DNA from: Deltaproteobacteria bacterium
GTDB taxonomy: Bacteria; Myxococcota_A; Polyangia; GCA-2747355
Assembly (NCBI GenBank): GCA_020633415.1
Contig: JACKDQ010000002.1
Span: 1 to 64,000 of the forward strand
Reading direction: 5' to 3'
DNA: 64,000 bases
In this document: piece after piece, positions 1 to 6,869 of the stretch
Layout: the number at the start of each line of letters is the position of its first letter
Position numbering within the stretch: the stretch's first letter is position 1
Translations under genes and position numbers: made by a program
Notes under the pieces: model-generated
The model's input: the letters and a program-made list of their open reading frames with translations, nothing else
Told to the model about the DNA's origin: nothing
Databases searched by the model: none

Positions 1-41
1 AAAGCCCCCCTGGTTAACGCCTCGGGGGCTTTCGTTTTTCT
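1..41 (+). terminator. Intrinsic terminator at the island's left edge
   Basis: A perfect nine-base stem (AAAGCCCCC / GGGGGCTTT) is followed by CGTTTTT. It would stop transcription entering from the left on the plus strand. It may terminate a tRNA or gene just outside the window. The minus-strand defence operon ends 26 bp away, so the stem may also help end that transcript. Confidence 0.75.
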
Positions 42-66
42 GGGGGTGGCGAGACGCAGCGGCTGA

Positions 67-738
67 TCAATCCGATGCCGACTGTGTCGATGACTGTGTC
101 GATTCGGGAAGTGACGGCTGCTTTTGCGATTCTGGCAGGGCTTTTTCACCGCTGCCGCCCTTCAACGCCTTCGGCAGAAAGGCATCGATCTCCGAATCCG
201 AAAATGTCATCTCCTCTGCCTTTTGGAGAGCAATTTGTGCCTTGCGATAGGCCTTGTAGTTCGTGCCGGGCGCACCCGCGTACACCCCTGCTAACTCTTC
301 GGCAAGTTCATCTCTTCTTCCTTGGAAGCTCTCAACCGGGTCGGCGCCAATTGATAGGTCAGCCAAAAGCGAAATATACTTCTCGCGTATCAACCACAAC
401 TCGTTGGCCGCCTGCTTGTGCTTTTGCGCAAGCTCCCCCAGGTCATAGTCCTTTGTGTACGTGTTCAGGGCTAGCAACGCCGTAGAAATGATGCCTCCGA
501 TGACTGCCCCAGCCGCTCCAGCTCCAAACAGGGTAGCTATAAACCCGCCCGTCGTTACGGCCGACAGAATAATCTGCCACAGCTTGATTGTCGCCAGGCG
601 GCCTTGCAGCATCTCCGCACACTTTTCGTGCGTCTTGTGGGAGTAGACAACACGGCCGAAGCACTCCCGCACTTGCCCCACTAGTATCTGCCTGGCCTTC
701 GTTGCTTCGTCAGGCTGGGAAGCTTGTTCCAAAGACAT
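67..738 (-). CDS. SLATT-domain two-TM CBASS effector
   Basis: A 223-residue protein starting MSLEQASQPD. Two adjacent hydrophobic segments lie at about residues 53-70 and 72-93, the second rich in Gly and Ala, followed by a long soluble C-terminal half. This matches the SLATT architecture (SMODS and SLOG-associating two-TM effector), proposed to permeabilise the inner membrane when a cyclic nucleotide is sensed. The longer open frame to 1,011 is antisense-like sequence inside the CD-NTase gene. The chosen ATG at 738 overlaps the upstream CD-NTase gene by 29 bp, suggesting translational coupling. It is last in the array and ends next to a hairpin. Family assignment is from the two-TM pattern plus context; the exact SLATT subfamily is not resolved. 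Confidence 0.8.
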   Translation of the reverse strand: MSLEQASQPDEATKARQILVGQVRECFGRVVYSHKTHEKCAEMLQGRLATIKLWQIILSAVTTGGFIATLFGAGAAGAVIGGIISTALLALNTYTKDYDLGELAQKHKQAANELWLIREKYISLLADLSIGADPVESFQGRRDELAEELAGVYAGAPGTNYKAYRKAQIALQKAEEMTFSDSEIDAFLPKALKGGSGEKALPESQKQPSLPESTQSSTQSASD

Positions 739-1591
739 CTCTCCACTTGTCCTTTGCCGACCACTCGCGCTTTGGTGTTGCCGTTTCGTGCTCGATGGCC
801 TCCAGGGCGATGTTGTAACAGCCTGTCGCCTTGTATTGGAAGTCACCCTTCTTGTAGACGTACTGTCCGCTGCCCGGCGCTCGCCAAAACTGCTGGTTGG
901 TGTCCTGGTTGGCCATGTAGCTGAAGAAGTCTCGACACATCCAGTCGTAGTAAAGATACGACTTGTCTTTGTGGGACCAGGTATCGATGAACTGGTAGGC
1001 AAGCGTGTCAATCAGCAGCCCCCCCATTGGCACACCCCACTTCTTCTTCCAAGCACGCATCATTCTGCAAAGTGGGACTAGGTTGTTGTTGCAGGCAGCG
1101 TTGCGATCCCGAATGGCCTTTATCTCGGGTCGTGGGTTGGTGCTCTTCCAGCTGCCTCCGCCATTCGAGTCCGGATACGTGTAGCTGTCATCGTCGTTAA
1201 GAAAAACGGGCACAATCTCAAAAGTGATGCCGTCGGTAAACGAAATGACGAGCACTTGGCCATCTGCACCCACGTCAGTCGAGCTGTATGTCTTCTTTAA
1301 CGATGCCTTCACATCTTGCAGCAGTGCCGATTGCCCATTGCCGGCGTGGTTGTTGAATCGCGTATAAACAGAGTACGGTAACCGAAAGATCATGTCCAAG
1401 TCGCTAAGTCCATCAATGGCTGTATTTCTGCCGTACGATCCCACGTAGAGGCTGTTCGACGTGTCTGACGTGGTCGTCCAATAGTCTGTGTTCAACCGCT
1501 TCGTAATGTTCTTGTAGCGAGCTGAGATGCTACCCCCATTCTTCACTAGGAGATCTGTGCAGAATTCGCTGAACCACTCTGCGAGCGCCAT
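710..1591 (-). CDS. CD-NTase (cGAS/DncV-like nucleotidyltransferase), CBASS
   Basis: A 293-residue protein with the nucleotidyltransferase signature: G51-S52 (GSYGRNT) followed by D64-x-D66 (SDLDMIF), and a probable third metal ligand E125 in TFEIVPVF. The family (SMODS domain) makes cyclic di- or trinucleotides on phage infection, which activate a cognate effector; here that is the overlapping SLATT gene. The ATG directly follows the UPF0489 stop (TAG-ATG), so it is the next cistron of the array. No Cap2/Cap3, HORMA or TRIP13 genes are visible, so this would be a minimal type I CBASS. All catalytic positions look intact. Expression could be reduced by the upstream IS21 insertion. Confidence 0.88.
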   Translation of the reverse strand: MALAEWFSEFCTDLLVKNGGSISARYKNITKRLNTDYWTTTSDTSNSLYVGSYGRNTAIDGLSDLDMIFRLPYSVYTRFNNHAGNGQSALLQDVKASLKKTYSSTDVGADGQVLVISFTDGITFEIVPVFLNDDDSYTYPDSNGGGSWKSTNPRPEIKAIRDRNAACNNNLVPLCRMMRAWKKKWGVPMGGLLIDTLAYQFIDTWSHKDKSYLYYDWMCRDFFSYMANQDTNQQFWRAPGSGQYVYKKGDFQYKATGCYNIALEAIEHETATPKREWSAKDKWRDVFGTSFPA

Positions 1592-2237
1592 CTAGGCCTC
1601 CTTCGTCGATGGCTGTGTCGGCAAAGGTTGAATGCGCTCGCACACACGGTCGAAGAGTGGGTCCGCTGCTGCCGGCGAATAGTTCGGAGATCGGCACACA
1701 AACATGAAGTCAGCGGGCCCCTCATGTAACTCGCTGAGTGGCGGCCGGTGCATGGAAACCGGTGGCTCTGTTGCTGGCACGTTCACGCGGAAGTCATCTA
1801 TCGAGCTTCTGCCCGATATGACGTCATCTACCTGGTTCTTCGTCGCCGCTCGCATGCGCAGCTCCTCAGGCTGCTTTGGATCCCAGTAGAAGGGGAAGAA
1901 ATCATCCGCTTCATCGTCCCGTTGTGGGAACAGCAATTGCGACACCCATTGGTTTGCAATTGCGAAAGCCAGCCAGTTGCCGGACGTCAGACCGTCGTCA
2001 TCGGGGAAGTTGTCCGCCCGCTCGCCGAGCGGACGATGAAGAAGGTCCGTGATTAGAAAGATGTAGGCGGCGTCGCCCATCCCGAGGTCAGCGTGCGCAT
2101 CGATATGTATCAGTCGAAGCGGAACTGCCAGGTGGCCATCGTCGATCAGCCCCCTCAGAAACGGAAACAACTCGACGTGCTCATCGGCCCATGCGCCCTG
2201 CGTTCGAGCTGGTAGGTCGAGCTGCTGATTCAGAAGC
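1592..2237 (-). pseudogene. UPF0489 arginase-like protein, 3' part (split by IS21)
   Basis: The C-terminal 215 codons of an arginase-fold UPF0489-type protein. The segment contains IHIDAHADLG, the D-x-H-x-D metal-binding motif typical of arginase-like enzymes. Frame is lost upstream at 2,237, where an IS21 element begins. Joining 2,237 to 4,748 (one copy of the 5-bp duplication removed) gives an uninterrupted 765-nt frame starting at ATG 4,866. It ends one base before the CD-NTase ATG. The open frame reaching 2,557 uses IS sequence as a false N-terminus. The intact enzyme's substrate is unknown. Confidence 0.85.
2233..2237. repeat. IS21 target-site duplication, left copy (GAAGC)
   Basis: GAAGC lies immediately outside the left IS21 end and is repeated exactly at 4,743-4,747. 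Five bases is within the duplication range known for IS21-family elements. Confidence 0.85.
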
Positions 2238-2352
2238 TGATACCGGCGCTCAGAAACTGATCCAAACGCCGCTCTGAAACTGATCCACCCCGCAGCCGCC
2301 GGAAGGCCTTGCAAAGACGCGAGGTTCGGGTTCTGGCAGGAGGATGCTACGG

Positions 2353-3825
2353 ATGGATCAAGCGTATGTGGTTCGGCACAAGGTGCTCGTCGAGGGGCTG
2401 TCTGCGCGGCAGGTGGCTCGTGAGATGGGCTTGTCGCGTAATACGGTTCGGCGCTACGTGGCGGGCGCCGAGCCTGGCGTTCGCAAGGAGCCCGGCCGTG
2501 CGCGGCCGGTGTTCGAGCGGGTGGCCAAGCGGATCGATGCGATCCTCGAGGAGGCACCGCGCTGGACTGGCGGCAAGCAGCGGCTCACTGCCGCGCGGCT
2601 GCATCAGATGCTGCGCGTCGAAGGCCACCAGGTTGGCTACACGCTGGTCAAGCAGTTGGTGCGTGAGTGGAAGCGCAAGCGGCTGGAGGTCTTCGTGCCG
2701 CTGGTGTACGCGCCCGGCGACCTAGCCGAGGTCGACTTCTTCGAGGTGCTTGTCGACATCAGCGATGAGCGCACGAAGGCGTTCATGTTTGTGATGCGGC
2801 TGATGCACTCGGGTCGCGACTTCGCGTGGCTGTACGAGCGGCAGGACCAGGTGAGTTTTCTGGATGGACACGTCCGAGCGTTCGCGCACGTCGGTGCGGT
2901 CCCACAGCGCATCGCCTACGACAATCTCAAGCCGGCGGTGAAGCGAATCCTCGTCGGCTCTGAACGCGAGTTGACCGCGCGCTTTTTTGCGCTGGTCAAT
3001 CACGCGCTGTTCGAGCCGTGCTTCGCTAGGCCTCGCACCGGACACGACAAGGGCGGCGTCGAGGCGCGAGGTCGGTCGATCCGCTGGGACCATCTGGTGC
3101 CGATCCCGACCGGCGCTGATCTCGACGAGGTCAGCCAGAAGCTGCTCGCTCAGCTCGATGCCGACATGGCGCACACGTGCAACGCTGAGGGCAAGTCCGT
3201 CGCCGAGCGTTTCGCCGAGGAGAAGGGCCGCATGCTGCCCGAGCCGCATCGGCCGTTTCGAGCGGCGGCGGTGGTCTTTCCTCGCGCGTCGCGCCGTGCG
3301 CTGGTCAAGATCGAGGCCGCGTACTACTCGGTGTGGTCGGACTGGAAGCGGCTCGAGTTGACGGCGTACATCGGGCCACGCCACATCGAGATCGTCGGCC
3401 CGGACCTGCCGGCGGTCGTACATCCGCGCCGGCGTGTGGGGCGCTCCATCGACTACCGGCATTACATCAGCGAGCTGGCGAGAAAGCCCCAGGCGCTCCG
3501 TCAGGTGGCCTCGGAGCTGATCCCTCAGCTCGGGCCGCCGTACGACAAGACGTGGCGGTTGCTCGTCGACGCGCACGGACCGAAGCAAGCGGCGCGGGTC
3601 TTCGCGCAGGTGCTGTCGGCGCTGCAAACGCGCGGGGAGGCGGATGTAAGGGCGCGACTCGAGCACGCGCTGCAAAACGACGAGCCGCTCGCGCTCGCAT
3701 TGCACGTTGCCGAGCCCGAGCCTCCGCAGCTCGCCGACGAGCTGCTTCCAGGCGACCTGCGGCATATAGAAGTCGTCGCTGCATCGGCCGCGGAGTTTGA
3801 TGCGCTACTCGGAGGTGCCCAATGA
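2353..3825 (+). CDS. istA: IS21 transposase IstA
   Basis: About 490 residues. The N-terminus has a helix-turn-helix (LSARQVAREMGLSRNTVRRY), followed by an RNase H-like DDE core with candidate acidic residues in AEVDFFEV, IAYDNLK and GGVEARGR. It performs strand transfer with the IstB ATPase helper. The ATG at 2,353 is preferred because AGGAGG lies nine bases upstream; the ATG at 2,344 directly abuts that ribosome site. Its end overlaps the istB start by four bases, the usual coupled arrangement. No internal stop or frameshift is visible. Confidence 0.93.
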   Translation: MDQAYVVRHKVLVEGLSARQVAREMGLSRNTVRRYVAGAEPGVRKEPGRARPVFERVAKRIDAILEEAPRWTGGKQRLTAARLHQMLRVEGHQVGYTLVKQLVREWKRKRLEVFVPLVYAPGDLAEVDFFEVLVDISDERTKAFMFVMRLMHSGRDFAWLYERQDQVSFLDGHVRAFAHVGAVPQRIAYDNLKPAVKRILVGSERELTARFFALVNHALFEPCFARPRTGHDKGGVEARGRSIRWDHLVPIPTGADLDEVSQKLLAQLDADMAHTCNAEGKSVAERFAEEKGRMLPEPHRPFRAAAVVFPRASRRALVKIEAAYYSVWSDWKRLELTAYIGPRHIEIVGPDLPAVVHPRRRVGRSIDYRHYISELARKPQALRQVASELIPQLGPPYDKTWRLLVDAHGPKQAARVFAQVLSALQTRGEADVRARLEHALQNDEPLALALHVAEPEPPQLADELLPGDLRHIEVVAASAAEFDALLGGAQ

Positions 3826-4678
3826 GCCGGACCGTCGTTGTCGCCGACATGCTCAAGGGGCGCACGCGCGAGCTGAAGATGCCTGGCCTGATGCGAGCCT
3901 TCGAATCGCTTGCCCGACAGGCTCGCGCTGACAAGTGGAGCTACGAGGACTACCTGTACGAAGCACTATCGGTCGAGGTTGCCTCGCGTGCGGAGTCCGC
4001 AGTGCGCACCCGCATCCGCGACGCGCGCTTTCCCGAAATCAAGACACTCGACGAATTCGACTTTGAGGCCGCAACAGGCATCGACCGGCCCGTCGTTGCG
4101 GACCTTGCGCGCGGCGACTGGATCGACCGCGCAGAAACTTGATCCTTGCCGGTCCGATTGGCACCGGCAAAACGCACATCGCCACCGCGCTGGGTGTCGA
4201 GGCCGCGCGGCAGCGTCGGCGGGTCGCCTTCTGTCGCGCTGCCGACCTGGTGCAGTCGCTGGTCGAGGCTCGCGATCAGCGTGCCCTCGGCCGTCTGCAA
4301 CGCCGCATCGCCAGGGTGGCCCTGCTGATCGTCGACGAGGTCGGCTTCGTGCCGTTCGACCGCTACGGCGCCGAGCTGCTCTTCAACCTGATCGCCCAGC
4401 GCTACGAGCGACGCTCTGTGCTTATCACCACCAACCTCGCCTTCGCCGAGTGGCCCAAGGTCTTCGGCGGTGACGAGAAGCTCACCACGGCGCTGCTCGA
4501 CCGGCTGGCACACCACGCGACCGTGATCACCACGCAGGGCCGCTCCTTCCGCATGAAGGGTCGCAGGGGGAGGAGCCCCGCGGCGCAGACTGAGCAACAC
4601 GCCACCAACGGCGATACTGCGACCAAAGCGACGACGAAGAAGAAATCACCCTTGAAACAGAGGGTCAAGAAGCGGTAA
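3822..4678 (+). pseudogene. istB: IS21 helper ATPase IstB, frameshifted
   Basis: Two frames together make one IstB. The first runs to the stop at 4,140-4,142 (ends GDWIDRAET). The second resumes at about 4,139 (ILAGPIGTGKTHIATALG) and runs to 4,678, with Walker A GPIGTGKT, Walker B LLIVDEVGF and sensor LITTNL. Adding one A at the AAA of 4,135-4,137 would join the frames as RAENLILAGP, the usual family sequence. A one-base deletion therefore separates the N-terminal domain from the ATPase. It is either a real inactivating mutation or an assembly error. Confidence 0.88.
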
Positions 4679-4742
4679 TTCAACCTCGGGGTGGATCAGT
4701 TTCGGAGCGCCGATCTGGATCACTTTCATGCCGGCGGAAACA

Positions 4743-4747
4743 GAAGC
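4743..4747. repeat. IS21 target-site duplication, right copy (GAAGC)
   Basis: Exact copy of 2,233-2,237, immediately outside the right IS21 end. The pair marks a simple insertion with no deletion of target sequence. Confidence 0.85.
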
Positions 4748-4866
4748 GAATCAACCTCGGCAGCAGACCACACTTCGTGGTCCGAATCTAAAGGCCGACC
4801 GCTTGGCCAACCTCGGATGGTTGGATGCACAAAGTAGTCGATGTCTAGAGAGAGAACAGTCTGCAT
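4748..4866 (-). pseudogene. UPF0489 arginase-like protein, 5' part (split by IS21)
   Basis: Reading the minus strand from ATG 4,866 gives MQTVLSLDIDYFVHP and continues without a stop to the IS21 target. GAAGG lies about five bases upstream as a ribosome site. LSLDIDYF supplies the D-x-D motif expected near the N-terminus of UPF0489 proteins and complements the DAHAD motif in the 3' part. The start lies 23 bp downstream of the nuclease stop, so it is the next cistron of the operon. Together the halves encode 254 residues. Confidence 0.8.
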
Positions 4867-4889
4867 CGCAGCCTTCGAACAGTTGGGCA

Positions 4890-6137
4890 CTATTTCTCCG
4901 CGCCTGGGACGTCAAACACTTGGACTGTCACGATCAACTCTCGACTTGGGTCGCTCGGCCGATGCATCACAACTCGAAATCGAGTCTCCCCAGCGACTGC
5001 GAGGTGTCGCTTGAAGCACGCGTGAGATCTCAGCTCGTCAGGAATCTTCGAGAGCACGGTAGAAAGCGCCGTGTCGCGGTTGAACAACACGATCGCCGTC
5101 TTCGTGTCACGCCAGCATGTGTAGCTGAGCAACTGATCTATCGCCTCCTGGAATTTCTTGGGTCCCTTCCAAAACTTACATTCGGCGATGAACAGGTTCT
5201 TTCCCTCATGTCGAATCAGAATATCCGTCTTGCCGGCCGCATTGAATGTCTCGCCCGTTGCAGTACCTTCGTAGTGCCCGTTCAGTTGCACCAAGAAATG
5301 CTGCCGCAGGTCTTCCTCGCCCATCGTTCTAAATGATGAGGGGCTCCTCTCCAGAACCACCGCCATGTTCTCAATGACCGAGAGAATGTGCTCGTACTCC
5401 TCGGTCGGCAGAGCCGGTTCCGGCTTGTAGACTTCCGAACTGGCGGCTGGCGGCGCCGGCTTCACGTTACGTCTAACCGCTGGCGGAGCAAAGGTGCGAA
5501 CGGCATCCGTCCTTCGGCGAAGCGGAAACCCGAGGTCCGACACTGTGTTCTGAGCGGTCAACAACGCCTGACGCCTCTGTTGAATCGCCTGTTGGGCTCG
5601 TGGACGTAGCCGTTTGTTCGCATCGATCACGGCCGAGTTGACGGAACGAATCAAGGTTCGGATCTGCTGCAACTGGCTGCCAAACTCAGCCTTGATCTGC
5701 GCGGCGTCCGGTTGGTGTGTAACAAAGTTCAACACAAGCTCGGAGCCTCTAACAGTTCCTTTTGGGGGGTTGAGTGAGTAGCTGTTCGGTCGAAGCCGGA
5801 ACAGCTCGGCGTGCCCCTCGAACGGCACGAAGTAGCTGAACTTCGTGCCCTTAACCTGCCGGGCCCCATCGGAGTAAAGAAAACGACCGTCACGAATGCG
5901 GTCTATGGGAATCATCGTCTCCGTTTGGTCCGCGGTAATTGCGTCTTCTTTCAGGGCAAGCTCAACGAACTCATATTGCTCGCTGAAGTACGCGGCAAGG
6001 TCGTCCTCCGGTGTGTTGAGCAACTTGTTGCCGTCATATTCTTCGATATCGGCCTGCATGCGTCGCTCGTTCTCCCCAAGCGTTGCAGCCAGGTCACCCC
6101 TTCCGTAGAACAAGACCGTGTCTTCCCCGCGAAACAT
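4890..6137 (-). CDS. PD-(D/E)XK nuclease-like protein of the defence array
   Basis: A 415-residue protein. The C-terminal third (about residues 270-400) has a restriction-endonuclease-like core: acidic helix GEEDLRQHF, then D305 in GKTDILIR, then E319-C-K321 in LFIAECKFW, the D...ExK pattern. The N-terminal 200 residues contain no recognised motif, and a Pro/Ala-rich linker lies near 215-240. It starts 15 bp after the metallopeptidase gene and ends 23 bp before UPF0489, within one array. It could be a nuclease effector or an accessory restriction protein. Catalytic residues look intact; the family name is not known to me. Confidence 0.7.
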   Translation of the reverse strand: MFRGEDTVLFYGRGDLAATLGENERRMQADIEEYDGNKLLNTPEDDLAAYFSEQYEFVELALKEDAITADQTETMIPIDRIRDGRFLYSDGARQVKGTKFSYFVPFEGHAELFRLRPNSYSLNPPKGTVRGSELVLNFVTHQPDAAQIKAEFGSQLQQIRTLIRSVNSAVIDANKRLRPRAQQAIQQRRQALLTAQNTVSDLGFPLRRRTDAVRTFAPPAVRRNVKPAPPAASSEVYKPEPALPTEEYEHILSVIENMAVVLERSPSSFRTMGEEDLRQHFLVQLNGHYEGTATGETFNAAGKTDILIRHEGKNLFIAECKFWKGPKKFQEAIDQLLSYTCWRDTKTAIVLFNRDTALSTVLSKIPDELRSHACFKRHLAVAGETRFRVVMHRPSDPSRELIVTVQVFDVPGAEK

Positions 6138-6152
6138 GTGCGCTCCCCCCTC

Positions 6153-6869
6153 TCAATACGTCCACTGCTCGTGGGCTAGCGGTGCTCGATTCAGCTCATC
6201 TCGCCAGCTCCGCCAATGCGGCATGAACTGGTCCATCAGCCGTTGGAACCGTGCGCTATGCGTCGGTTCGAGCAAGTGAACCAGCTCGTGGACGACAATG
6301 TACTCGAGACAACCCGGTGGCTTCTTCGCAAGCTCGGAGTTCAACCGGATGTTGCGCGACTGCGGGTTGCAGCTCCCCCACCGAGTCTTCATCTTCTGGA
6401 CGAAGACGCGGGACACTTGCACGCCGATCTTGCGCTCCCACTTCGCGATGAGTGCCGGCGCGGCCTGACGTACCTGGTCGCGGTACCACTTGGCGATGAT
6501 GGCCTGTCGCCGCTCGTCGTCGGTGCCCGGTCGGACTTGGAGAAACAGCTGCTTGCCGCGTACGGTCGCCTGGGCTGGCGCGTCGGCCTCTTCGATCTTC
6601 AGCAAACGCCGCTCGCCCCAAACAAAGTGACTCTCTCGGTCCAAAAACTCTCTGGGCGCCTCCCGCTCCTGCTCCCTGAGCTTGCGGCGCTCCTGCTTAA
6701 TCCATTCGAGCTTCGAAATTGCGAACACGCGCAGCGTGTCCAGCTTCATATGCTTCGGCGCCGACATGCGCACGGCGCCGTTTGGCGGATAGACGCTGAG
6801 ATGGACGTTCTTGATGTCCTTGCGAATGACGTTCACCTCGATATCGCCGAGTTCGATCGTGGACATCAT
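6153..6869 (-). CDS. YgjP-like (DUF45) M48-type metallopeptidase
   Basis: 238 residues. The zincin motif H194-E195-L-V-H198 is followed by H204 in EPTHSARF, and upstream KTRWGSCNPQ is a hallmark of the YgjP/DUF45 family. Members are frequently found beside type I hsdR genes. The start overlaps the hsdR stop by one base (TGATG), indicating coupled translation. Predicted cytoplasmic: no signal peptide. The substrate is unknown; regulated proteolysis of the restriction complex or of a phage protein are possibilities. Either of the two initial ATG codons could be used. Confidence 0.9.
   Translation of the reverse strand: MMSTIELGDIEVNVIRKDIKNVHLSVYPPNGAVRMSAPKHMKLDTLRVFAISKLEWIKQERRKLREQEREAPREFLDRESHFVWGERRLLKIEEADAPAQATVRGKQLFLQVRPGTDDERRQAIIAKWYRDQVRQAAPALIAKWERKIGVQVSRVFVQKMKTRWGSCNPQSRNIRLNSELAKKPPGCLEYIVVHELVHLLEPTHSARFQRLMDQFMPHWRSWRDELNRAPLAHEQWTY

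Larger units (their letters stand above)
2238..4742. mobile_element. IS21-family insertion sequence (2,505 bp)
   Basis: Carries istA and a broken istB. The ends are imperfect inverted repeats: the left reads TGATACCGGCGCT and the right, reversed, TGTTTCCGCCGGC. Both run inward through two AAACTGATCCA-like subterminal repeats to a shared CTGATCCACCCC. The subterminal repeats and the 5-bp direct duplication fit the family. It sits inside the UPF0489 gene of the defence operon in opposite orientation to that operon. The istB frameshift suggests it can no longer move on its own. Confidence 0.93.

Noticed and set aside
67..1011. Full 314-residue minus frame as the SLATT gene
   Set aside because: The first 91 codons lie inside the CD-NTase gene and read as low-complexity Ser/Thr/Arg sequence; the protein-like part starts at ATG 738.
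1592..2557. 321-residue minus frame as a complete UPF0489 protein
   Set aside because: Everything above 2,237 is the reverse strand of IS21; the true N-terminus is at 4,748-4,866.
2722..3765. Minus-strand 347-residue frame inside istA
   Set aside because: Antisense shadow of a high-GC gene; no motif or ribosome site.
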